Origin: Euphorbia lathyris
Taxonomy: Eukaryota > Streptophyta > Magnoliopsida > Malpighiales > Euphorbiaceae
Assembly: GCF_963576675.1 (NCBI RefSeq)
Contig: NC_088917.1
Coordinates: 12,366,001 to 12,430,000, forward strand
Length of the DNA: 64,000 nt
Direction of reading: 5' to 3'
The position numbers were made by a program, and so were the translations under genes. Positions 33,665-44,500 of this stretch are shown here, piece after piece. The notes under the pieces are model-generated. The model saw only the letters and a list, made by a program, of their open reading frames with translations. It made no database searches and was not told the DNA's origin. The stretch's first letter is position 1. Each line of letters opens with the position of its first letter.

Positions 33665-33949
33665 CGAATCTGATTCCGCCTTGGTGGTTGAACATTTACA
33701 GCAACATTCTTTCATATCTTCTTATGGCCTTATTCTTGATGAATACAAGTGCCTGATTAATTCTTTTAATGACATTAGAGTCACTTATGTTAGTCGCTCT
33801 ACTAATAAGGTTGCCCATCAGTTAGCGGGTATATCTTATTCTTTGGCTGAGCTTTCATTTTGGTCACATAGACCTCCTGATTTTCTACTTGATGCGTTGT
33901 ATTGTGATGTTTCTTCTTAAATGATATTATTACCAAGTTTCAAAAAAAA
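33665..33949 (+). pseudogene. LINE ORF2 fragment, part 3 of 3 (RNase H end, poly(A))
   Basis: Continues the RNase H frame broken at 20225: EVESDSALVVEHL (the ESD aspartate), then VSRSTNKVAHQLAG, ending TAA at 33918-33920. A short 3' UTR and a run of ten A follow. aagagattat after the tail repeats the sequence at 14647-14656. Confidence 0.85.
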
Positions 33950-33950
33950 A

Positions 33951-34387
33951 AGAGATTATTCATTTTTTGTTTTATTTTTCATCCATTAAAAACTCAATTT
34001 TAATGTTCTTACTTTATAATTATTTGAATACGTTATAATTAAACAATTCCTTATATTTTCACTAATTTTCAATAAATTATTATTCATCTATAATTTTGAC
34101 AAGTAATTTTATTTTAAAATATGTATATTATATTTTGACAAGTAATTTTATTTTAAAATATGTATATTATATATTTAATCAAAATATTCAATTATAGTAA
34201 ACTTGTTTGAGTAAATTTTAATTTTGTGAAACATGTAATATTTTAATTATATTTTTCACTACTAATTAAATCGTGTTAGGATCTCGTAAATTAAATTGGT
34301 AACAAGATGATATCTATAAATTAAAATAGAGATCCTTGAAGGAGCAGAGGAGTTTGCGGAAAAATTTCTATTTTAGGGGATCGCGGT
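33951..34387. other. AT-rich DNA with a 40 bp tandem duplication
   Basis: ttttgacaagtaattttatt and the following ~20 bp occur twice in tandem at about 34096-34173. 34320-34387 may be the continuation of the minus-strand gag relic at 35023. No gene. Confidence 0.5.
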
Positions 34388-35021
34388 TAAGGTTGTAAAT
34401 GAGCTGAGCCGCTCATAAGCAGCTCGATTAATAAACGAGTCGTTAGTGAACACGATTTAGAGCCTCGATTCAAGCTCGGCTCAAAAGCTCGCGAGCAGAC
34501 TTGGTTGTAGCCTCGTGAATAAGTTCATAACGAAGCTCGATTATAATATTCATGAACAACATTGATTTAGAGTTTTTCTAAAAAATCATTAGATTGCTTC
34601 ATATCCTCATTATATTGACTTCTCCTCCTCTTATACCTCTTTTCATTTCCGCTCTCCTCACATTATTTTTTATTTAATGACTAAACCGAGGTTTTAATGT
34701 TTATTCATGTAAAATTGTATTATTTCATTTGCTAAGCTATTATTTATTTGATATTATTTCGTTCGTGAATAAAAGAAACGAACTGCTCGCAATCAAGCAG
34801 CAAGCTTGTGAATAAAATTATAAAGAGAAGCTCGCGAGCTAAACTCGTGAATAAGATAAATGAGCTTGCTCGTGAGCTGTTCGTGAACAAACGAGATTTT
34901 AAACAAGCTGATATCAAACATAAATTTGAGCACAAACAAAGCTAGAAGCTTGTCTTGAGCTCGTTAACATTATGACGAGTCAAGCTTGAGCAGACCAAAG
35001 TTTGGCTAGATTACAACCCTA
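34388..35021. mobile_element. hAT-type MITE
   Basis: The ends are taaggttgtaaatgagct and the reverse complement of tagggttgtaatctagcc. The flanks atcgcggt / atcgcagg could be an 8 bp target duplication with two mismatches. The interior is dense in gctcg/cgagc motifs in both orientations, as in other hAT MITEs. It appears to interrupt the gag relic on the minus strand. Confidence 0.6.
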
Positions 35022-35022
35022 A

Positions 35023-35653
35023 TCGCAGGAAGTTCCCTTGGTCAGAGTGTCATTGGCAACCACTAGGTTGAGGCATTTAACTTGGAAGACCATGTGATGG
35101 AACCTATAAAGGAAATTTATGAGTGGCCCGTCGCCCTCTGCCGCATGCTATTTAGATTCGAGCTGATTTTTCTTATCTTAGTTGTTGTCGCTAAGCTGGA
35201 TAGGAAGAGATCTTTGAGGAGGTCAAAAGAGTCGATGGATTTTGGGGCTAAACCCATATAACATTCATGCGCGCTTGCGAAAAGAGCGGTGGGAAAAACT
35301 ATATACATGATATCCTCGTTTTTGGAATGTAAGTTTATGGTGCTCATGAATAAAGCCATATAGTCATTGTGGTCTTTAGTGCCAGAGTAGAAAGTTAGCC
35401 TGGGGTCTTCCAATCTTTTGGGAAACGGGTGTCGATGATGCGGTACACTAGGGGTTTTGCTTGACATCACGTTCCTTCCTATTACTCTGCCCAAAGCTCG
35501 CTTATCAAGGAATCTCTGAATCATTGATTCTAGCAGGTATTTAACTTCCCGTGGAATCATGATTATCATTGCGGGGGTCAGTTGAGATAATGTGGGTTGC
35601 TGGATAGGAGCAGATGGTTGTGGCACCGGTGGAAGATGGACCACGAGATGCAT
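35023..35653 (-). pseudogene. Ty3/gypsy-type gag fragment
   Basis: On the minus strand, 35653 to 35117 reads a proline-rich leader and then a Retrotrans_gag-like domain (DPRLTFYSGTKDHNDYMALF, then AHECYMGLAPKSIDSFDLLK). After the stop at 35117 the similarity continues in another frame (RFHHMVFQVKCLNL) to about 35024, where the hAT MITE begins. No protease or RT follows. It is a decayed fragment of a gypsy element unrelated in sequence to elements A and B. Confidence 0.7.
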
Positions 35654-36089
35654 GAAACCTTGATTGTTTGTGTATTAATGGCAGGCGAAAGCTTTTTTCA
35701 GATGAAGATGGTAAGTGGTACATGTTTAGACTGCTTTCAAGGGAAAGAAAATTTACATATAGTTTCTAGATGTCTTTAAATAGCAAAATTCAAATCATAT
35801 CTTCCTACTTCAAATATTCTGTAATATATACAGATTGTCAATTCAAAATGAGAAGAATGAGTCATTTGAGGCTTTTTCGACTGGACAGTTGGTCATGACT
35901 TATTTTGGGCCTTTGCTGGACCCCAGCTCGGCGAGCTGGGGGCCAGAGTTTGCCCTCCTCCTCTTTTATGGACAGCTCAATGAGCTACCCAACAGTGATG
36001 TTTGCATGGGCGGAATCCTTGCCTGGTCTTGATCATACTTGCTTTTGATCATATTAAAAACGGGACAACTAACTATTCCTTTTCATTAT
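35654..36089. other. Unassigned
   Basis: A GC-richer patch at 35915-36000 (ccagctcggcgagctggggg, an inverted repeat of about 8 bp arms). No gene or element recognised; it may belong to the same decayed gypsy element. Confidence 0.3.
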
Positions 36090-37030
36090 ACATGAATTAT
36101 GTCTAATAATAGATGATTTATGTAAAGTTCAAAGACTTTACGTAAAATTAAGTTTTTCATGATAATATTTTTTTTTTGTAAAAATGTAACTTTACGTAAA
36201 ATATGTCTAGAAATAAAAGATTTGCGTAAAGTTCAAATGTTATGCATAAAACTCGATTTTTTTTTTTTGCAAAAGTAATGATTTTTCTTGTAAAAATACA
36301 ACTTTACATAAATTATGATTAAAAATATAAGATTTATATATAAAGTTCAAAGATTTTACGTAAAACTCAATTTTCTTATGATGTTAATGATATTAATTTG
36401 TAAAATACAACTTTACGTAAAATAAGTCACATTTTACGTAAATTATATCTAAAATGAAATGACTTATTAAAGTTCAAATGTTTTACGTAAAACTCGATTT
36501 TTTGTAAAGTTAATGCATTTTCTAAAGGCAACTTTACTTAAATTAAGTCACACTTTATGTAAATTATGCATAAAATTAGAGGATTTATGTAAAGTTCAAA
36601 AGTTTTATGTAAAACTCGATTTTTCGCAACGTTAATGATTTTTTTTGTGTGTGTAAAAAGACAACTTTCCTTAAATTAAGTCTAACTTTAATAAAATGGA
36701 AGATTTGTATGAAGTTCAAAGGTTTTACGTAAAACTCGACTATATCCAAAATTAATGATTTTTTTTTTATAAAAATCCAATACGTAAATTATTTTTAAAA
36801 ATGTGAGATTTACGTAAAGTTTAATTTTTTACGTCAAACTTGAATTTTCTAAGGTAGTGATTTTTTTTTGTAAAAGTATAACCTTACGTAATTTAAGTCG
36901 AACCTAAAAATAGAAGATTTGCATCAAGTTCAAATGTTTTACATAAAACTCGATTTTTTTTTTCAAAGTTAATGTTGTTTTTGTAAAAATACTTTACATA
37001 AATTATGTCTAAAATATAACTTTATATAGA
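36090..37030. repeat. Degenerate minisatellite, ~100-125 bp period
   Basis: About eight copies of a unit containing aaagttcaaa(t/g)gttttacg taaaactcga and aactttacgtaaattatgtc; the first motif recurs near 36126, 36228, 36346, 36474, 36594, 36713, 36818 and 36917. TTTACGTAAA is itself a palindrome and occurs many times. No coding potential. Confidence 0.8.
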
Positions 37031-37766
37031 TTGAGTAATGGGTTTAAAAAGTTAAAGAATGAAAGTTGTTTAAAATATCATCAAATCTTTGAATTTTTCA
37101 AATTTGGAGTCGTCAACACTTATTTTAATTTTGAAGTCTTTGTTTTTAGTAAAGCAAAAAAACTCAATCATCTTATAATCGCAAATTGAAAACCTCAGTC
37201 CCAAGATTTTTCTTTGGATTGTACCCTTAATTTAATTAATCTGCTAAAACTAACAAAATGAACTTATACCTAACTTAATAAGTTTATAGTTAATTTTTTT
37301 TTATGATTTTTTTAAGAGGACGAGTTTGAATCCACAACATTCCGCATTTGATTTTAAAGACATACCTACATAGTTATAGTTATGCTCATTGATATCGTTA
37401 AAAAGTTTGATTAAACACATAAATATATTTTTACCAAAAAAATATGTATATTTTAAAATAAAATAAAATTAAAAATAAAATTAAGAAGTAGAAACGGCAA
37501 TCTCATATGAGATTTGAAACTTCACTTTTTGTTTGTTATATTAAATGCTATGATTACATGATTATAATAACAAACAAAGTCAAAGAAAGAATTCTATGTA
37601 TTTATTATAGATTCACGTTTGTTTTTAGGTGAGGGTTACTTAAGGTTAAATCAGTAAATATGTACGTCATTAATTTAATTTAATTACAGACCTTTAGATC
37701 TTAATCCAATGGTTGATATTGTAATAACCATCCATGGTGATAAAATGCAATATCCGTTAAAAGTGA
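37031..37766. other. AT-rich intergenic DNA
   Basis: Nothing recognised. Confidence 0.5.
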
Positions 37767-37876
37767 ACCCATATATATATAAATGTATGTGTGTGTTTAT
37801 ATAAAAATTTCAGTCTATATTTTATATATATGTATACAAGATTTGACTTTTGTTTTGATGAACTTTAGTATATATC
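37767..37876 (+). repeat. Dispersed fragment of the array repeat tail
   Basis: atgtatgtgtgtgtttatat, then aaaatttcagtctatatttt and gatgaactttagtatat match the tails at 2214-2290, 3735-3812 and 7345-7430. It shows the array repeat family also exists outside the array. Confidence 0.75.
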
Positions 37877-38079
37877 CATTTTCTCAACAGTGAGACTAGA
37901 GGAATCTTGAATTTGTCCTACCATCTTACTATAAATCTTCTTTGAATCAGTGAAGTTCTATAATTTTCTGGATATTGCACATTCCAAGCACTAACCCAAG
38001 CAAAGTAAAATTTCATACAAAATAGAGTCAGGGAGAGAGTATTCTTTCATCCTCAGTGGGTTTGTAACCAGTCATAAAT

Positions 38080-40077
38080 CTTTGGTAACAAGTAAGAATT
38101 TTGTCTTGGAGGATTTGCTCAACGTATCCTTATTGCTCCCACCGTTGTTGGAACCAAAGAGGCAATTTTTTGGGATCATAAGCGGTATCAAAAAAGACAA
38201 GCCAAGAATATTTTCTCCCAACATTATGAATCAGAAGGGCATTCCACCAGGCTCAAAAAATTCTTTTTCCTTGTATTCCACAGAAAAATACACAGGTTCA
38301 GATAGTGGATGCTTCTAGTCGATTGGAGAAATAAACATGTGAATTTTTATTATGGAATATGTTGGGTCTGAGTGTTCAGATTTTCAGTAAAAGTGTTTGA
38401 AAGAAGCAGAATTAGTGACAGTAAAAATCATTTCATAATATTGTGGAGTTTTGTTTAAATCTAATGATTTAAAAAACCAATTTTTTTCCAAAACCTTTTT
38501 CAATTGAAACTTGAGGATCTTCATGATAAAAGCCTTTTTTCTATAAAAAGAACATTTTGAAATGGATTTTTGACAATGAAATCAATTGGAAAAGATAAAG
38601 AAATTGGAGAAGGGACACCATGTGTTAAAGATATTTGGAAATTTTGAAAAGTGGCATTTGAGATTTTTTGTGGGTATCATGAAAATATTTTTAGGAAGTC
38701 GAGACATGAGAATTTAAAACATTTATAAAAACTCAATGAGTTTTTGTAGAAGAAGATTCTCCTTTTCTCAGTTTTTTAAACAATTTGAATCTCTTCTTTT
38801 AGAGTCTGATACTTAACTAGAGCTTGTTGAAGCTCTCGAGATTTTGCAAATGTCTTTGCCAACCATTTTTAGACTTTGGAGTCCAAGGCTGATTAGGAGG
38901 TATCTTCAAAATTTGTTTCTTTCTTTACAACGACCATTTCTCCATGTTTTTATTTTGGAATCTTTATCATAATTTTTGGTGGAATCTCTCCTAGTGATTG
39001 CAGAATCTTTCCTAGTGATTTCTTTGCCTTTATTTTCCTTTGGCATGGCTGGAATTTTGAAGGAATTCACGAGTTAGGAAGTCAGGAATATAATTTGTAT
39101 TTCCTTTTATAAACTAAATATCAAAATCATAAATGCTTAAAATTCCTTGCTAACGTGAAAAAATTTGTTTTGATGTAAGGTTTTTAACATCATTTTGTAA
39201 TACTTCTTTTGTACTTTTGCAATCAATTCTTAAAAGAAATTTTTGATTTAGTAAATCACTTTGGAATTTGTTTATACATAAAACAATACTCAAAATTTCT
39301 TTTTTAATTATTGAGTGATTTATTTAGCATTCATTCCAATGCCCAGAGGTGTACTGAACTATATGTTCTTTACCCTCAGAAACTTGTTTAAGAATTCCAC
39401 CATAACATATGCCAGAGGCATCTGTTTCTACTACCTTAGGTAGGGAATGACCAACTAGATGAAGACAAAGAATATCTAAGACTTGTTGTTTGATTTTTCT
39501 AACAGGAGCAATATGCTCTTCGGTCCATGGGACAAGATTTTTCTTGAGTCTATCGTGTACTGGCTTAGCCATTATGCTGATATTAGGACAAAAATAAAAA
39601 ACATAATCAAGGCTTCCTAAAAATCTCTGTAATTTATGTTTATCAAGAATCTTATCGGAAATTTTTTCTGCAAATTGAAGGGATCGTTCAATTGGTATAA
39701 TAGTTCATTTGGATATGTAATGTCCTAAGAACCCGATGTAGGTTTGAAATAAGGAAATTTTCGATTTCGACACAACCAAACCATTTTTCTTAACAACATA
39801 GAAAAATGTTTTAAGGTATTTGAAATGTTTTTGAATAGAACTCGAAAAGACCAAAACATCATCAATATATACAATACAAAATTTTGAATAATCATTGACA
39901 ATATCATTCATAATTCTTTGAAATTTAGAAGGGACATTTTTCAAACAAAAAGACATTACATTCCACTCATACTGACCAAAAGGAACAGTAAAAGCAATTT
40001 TGTACCTATGAGGTTTTGAAATTTGAATTTACCCAAATCTTGATTGCATATAAAGTTTTGAAAAAACATAAGCAAAA
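38080..40077 (-). pseudogene. Endogenous caulimovirid (pararetrovirus) relic: RT-RNase H and downstream
   Basis: Read on the minus strand from about 40077, a reverse transcriptase remnant appears with a YIDD active site (codons at 39859-39870) and the surrounding spacing typical of plant pararetroviruses rather than LTR elements. RNase H-like sequence follows at 39572-39324 (TDASG motif) and continues to about 39150 in broken frames. Further downstream (about 38290-38120) are short stretches resembling the C-terminal part of caulimovirid polyproteins. Stops and frameshifts interrupt all parts, and movement protein, coat protein and most of the genome are missing. It cannot produce virus. Genus is uncertain; a Florendovirus- or Petuvirus-like source is possible. 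Confidence 0.72.
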
Positions 40078-41330
40078 TGAAGTTTTTACAAAAAGATCTT
40101 TTTTTATTTGGAATATGGTATCTGATATCAGACTAAATGATATCACGTGCGTGGCGTCATCACTATCCGTATTACGGTCCAATCCTAAAGCGTGATAAAG
40201 GCCCAAATGCGTCCAAGACGGTCCCAAGCTCACTTCAACAAGTCTGAAACGGTCAATATGACCCCAGCCCAACGAACGACGACCTATAGCGACCCCCACG
40301 CTTCTAACCTCAGCGCCTCAAAGGATCTTATAGAATCCTATGAGACAAAGAATTCTTCCCAGGGCTCGGATCCCGTAAGGGGATCAGGAATCCTAGCTCC
40401 ATAAGGATTCCCAAAGAAGATGACAACCCTAAACCTAATCAAACATAAACATAAAGTTATAGGCACAAGGTTTTGTACGTTAACTACTATCTCTAAAATA
40501 GTCCATACCCTTCCATTCGGTCCTAACTTAGAAACTGACTTAGGCATTAGAGCGGGTTTGTCGGACTTCGACCCCGTCTGACCTGCATACTATATTTTTC
40601 TTTTTTGAGTTTTTTCGTCGTAGTCCTTCCATACAATAAAGTAAATAAAGGGAGAGAAAGAAGAAAAACTTACAGAGTTCTGGTTCTAAAGAAATTCGCA
40701 TAACATTCAAGGATACGTAAGAAAGCAGAAAAAACCTATAAAAGGTAGTCTCCTTTTGTAGGGTTCTAGAGAAAGTGATGAGACGACACAATAAATAGAA
40801 GAGTTTTCAATCATTATACGATTTTTAAAAAACTCTAAAGTTGGAAACAACGGAAGAATTACACCCATTAATAACATTGATTAAAGAGAAAAGCACGCTA
40901 AAACGATACATATCTGAAATTCAAAGCGCTAGTCGTAAATAAAGGGATAATAACGTCACGTCTTAGCTTCATGTGATGTGACCGTAGTTAATGCCACCGG
41001 CCTACGTTTCCACCCACTTCTTTTCGTAAAATAAAAAGCATGTGAAAACACGTTAGCACGAAATCCATTAGAACCGATAGAAATTCTTAAAAGCTCAACT
41101 AAAGGATAACTTCGGCTCAACATAGGCCGAAGTTCCAATTGTTGGATCCGATCTTCGGCCACCCATCATATTGAAGCTCTAAAGCACTTCGATATAGAGT
41201 TTTTAGTGGAGGGACACCTTATGTCACCCAATTAATCATATTACACGAGGACAAATGAAGCGGAAACACATGTCCCATTAAACTCATCTAAGATTTTATA
41301 ACATCAATATTCAATATATTGAAAAATTTC
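40078..41330. other. Unassigned region upstream of TRS120
   Basis: No gene. 40140-40560 is GC-richer than its surroundings and could be part of an LTR or other mobile element, but I found no repeat partner or clean ends. 41095-41165 holds an imperfect inverted repeat (cttcggctcaacataggccgaag). Confidence 0.35.
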
Positions 41331-41340
41331 TAACCAAAAA
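41331..41340 (+). mobile_element. Possible 10 bp LINE tail insertion
   Basis: taaccaaaaa separates atatattgaaaaatttc (41314-41330) from atatattgaaaatttc (41341-41356). The insert resembles the last bases of the local LINE family (ctaccaaaaa). The two flanks differ by one A. Confidence 0.45.
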
Positions 41341-41591
41341 ATATATTGAAAATTTCATGCCAAATGAAAGTTAGTAGCTTAATTGCTCATTAGGAAAATG
41401 CAATGGAGGCATAAAGAAGAAGATCCAGGTCGAAGTAGTCGAAATCAGAACGAGGATTATCGTTGATATACTCGCCATACCTGCCACACTCCTCTCCTTC
41501 CTTTCTGCTCCCTGTAACTCCCATTCTCATTTCCACTTCTGAATTGTTAAATTTTTTTTTTCTTCTTCCACACCGCCGCTCAATCCTGAAA

Positions 41592-44500
41592 ATGGAGCCC
41601 GATGTTAGCATCGAGACATCTTGTATGATCCGCGTCGGAATCCTCCCAATCGGCCGCGTTCCACCCAACATTTTGCGCGACTATTACTCAATGTTCCTCC
41701 GTCACCACACTATTCCTCTCTCCGCCATTAGTTCCTTCTACACCGAGCACCAGAAATCCCCTTTCACTAATCAGCCATGGGACAGTGGCTCTCTCCGCTT
41801 CAAGTTCGTGCTTGGTGGATCCCCTCCCAGTCCTTGGGAGGATTTTCAGTCCAATCGCAAGATCCTCGCCGTAATTGGCGTGTGCCACTGCCCTTCCTCC
41901 CCCGATCTGGACTTCGTTGTCGATCAATTTAATGCTGCGTGTAAGGTTTATGATTCGGCGCTTGTGTCGCGGTGTTTTGCTTTCTGTCCATGTGATTCTC
42001 AGGTTCGCATTTGCTTTTTTGTTTCTCTGTTGTTTTAGTTTGTTTGGATAATATTGTGAATTTCCAATTTTGTTTTCTGATACAGCTTGAGGATGGTGGT
42101 AAGAAGGGGGAGAATCTGAAATTGTTTCCTCCTGCGGACCAGCAAACGCTGGAGATCCACTTGCAAACGATGATGCAAGACATAGCTGCTTCGTTGTTGA
42201 TGGAATTTGAAAAGTGGGTTCTACGGGCAGAATCTGCTGGAACTACTCTCAAGACGCCATTAGATTCTCAAGCTAGTCTAAGCTCTGAGGAGGTTTATGT
42301 CTAGGTGTCCTAAGGATTTTTAATCTACAATTTCTCAGTTTAGAGTTTTTTCACTCTTTTTTCAAAAAAATAAAAAATCCTTTTGGGATGCCGTGTTTTG
42401 TGCATTTGCAGCTTTATTAATTTGTATATTGGTAAAAAACTGCAGGTGATCAAGGCTAAGAAAAGAAGACTCGCCCGGGCACAGAAGACAATAGGGGACT
42501 ACTGTTTGTTGGCTGGATCTCCTGTTGATGCCAATGCTCATTATTCCACTGCGTTAGAACTAGCGAGATTGACTACGGATTTCTTCTGGTATGCTGGGGC
42601 TATGGAGGGTAGTGTTTGTGCCTTACTGGTATGCTTACATTTTGAGCTGAAGTAATCTAATATCTATAGAATTGCATCTTTTTGTCATTTGCTTGTTTAT
42701 AGTTTGACTAACTTGTCTTTGTACCCAGGACGTTATGTGGCATGAGATGTAAATATAATAAGATGTCTTATTTGAGTCTGATATATTGTTGTTATACTAT
42801 GAGCTTATAGTTCTCATCCGGATATAGTAACAAGAACTTTCCTTTTCAGTATCCTTTTTGTTATGATGCATATTTTGTCACAGTGATTGTTCTATTTTAT
42901 GTTAATCACCATTTAAAGTTTGCATTTACATACCGTTTCATTTCTTCTGCTATCAGATAGACTTAGCAAGCCAGAAGGATACGGTTTTTGAGGACGAGGT
43001 CAAGTATCGTTACAATAGTGTCATATCACATTATAAAAAATCATTTACTCCAGATAATGCTCAAAGGTAATTGTTATTTTAGTTATGGATACTTTCTGGA
43101 GTGCCGCTGCTCCTTCCATATATTTCTGTCTTTCATATTATATTGGTGAAGTACATCTGCTTTCCTAAAATTATACTTTTTTGCTTAATTGATCATTTCA
43201 ATTCTTTGTGCTGATAGCTGACCCCATCTATTGCAATTAAGGATTGGTTGTTGTTTTAAGTAAATGTGTAGTAGTTGTTCAAAACATTCAGCCTAATTTG
43301 CTTGTACTTCATAGTGGAAGTTTGCAAGCTTTAATTGGTATTTTCCCACCATTGTAATAATAACAAACAAAAAACTTCTCCACGCATATTTTGTCAAATA
43401 ACTTAAATTTGTGTAGTTTTTAATTTATTTTCTTTCATTGTACATCACAACTTCAGTCCTTTGGTTTCATGCCTTTTTCCAATTTATATTAACAGCAACT
43501 TTTCCGGTTTTGTTGATTATGTCTATGCAGAGTTTCACCTTTAAGCTTTGAGCTCGAAGCTACTCTGAAATTGGCAAGATTTCTTTGCAGGTACTATAAA
43601 TTCTTCTCAGAAGCTTGTGTAAGGGTACATGAATAGAGCAAATTCATGAAGCTCATAAATTCTTCCCGACAAATTATAGATGCATGAACATTACCCTCAT
43701 ACATTTGAATATAGTTTATCATCAATATGTTGATTGTAGCTTGTAGATATCATTTTGCCTCCTCATGGATAGTTTGGAGATTGATATTCGTAAAACGGCT
43801 GCTTTCAAATATTTGGAATGCATCTTGGAATAATTATTTATCTACTTTCAAGCTGTTTTGATTATTGTTCCATAAATGCCTGAAAAAAAATTTTGTAGGA
43901 AATTACTTACTCGCATCTGGTAGTCCTTTGAGTCCATTATTTTTTCATTTTTCATTTATCTGGTTACTTAAGAGTAACAAGAACTACGATAATACCTAGT
44001 TTTGGATTTTGAAACCAACTGCTCTGTCTGTCATTCATCCATACCTCTAAACTGTTTCTCAAATCAGACACATGCTTATATTAGGAAAATTTCAAGTAGA
44101 GGTGCATGTTTACATTCTTGCAAGGGTATATCATTGATTTGTGGTGATTGTTTGTCCAGAAAACGAACCTCAAAGGATGTTGTGGATTTGCTGACAAGTG
44201 CTGCAGATGGTGCAAAATCTTTGATTGATGCCAGTGATAGACTGATATTATATATTGAAATAGCTCGCTTATTTGGGTCTATCGGCTATCAGAGGAAAGC
44301 AGCCTTTTTCTCAAGGCTGGTAGCCCAGTTGTATATGCAGCAGGATAATAAATTTGCAGCAACCAGTGCTATGCAAGTTTTGGCCATGACCACAAGAGCA
44401 TATCGTGTACAGAGTCGAGCATCCTTCAATCACCATAACTCCAATGTAAGTGTCTGACTTAGGAAGTTAAAATAGAATACTCCAGTGATTTTTCTTACTT

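Noticed and set aside
38082..38318. A 78-codon plus-strand frame.
   Set aside because: It is the antisense of the caulimovirid relic; similarity lies on the minus strand.
40192..40404. A 70-codon plus-strand frame in a GC-richer patch.
   Set aside because: No domain, and overlapping frames on the other strand are equally long; composition explains them.
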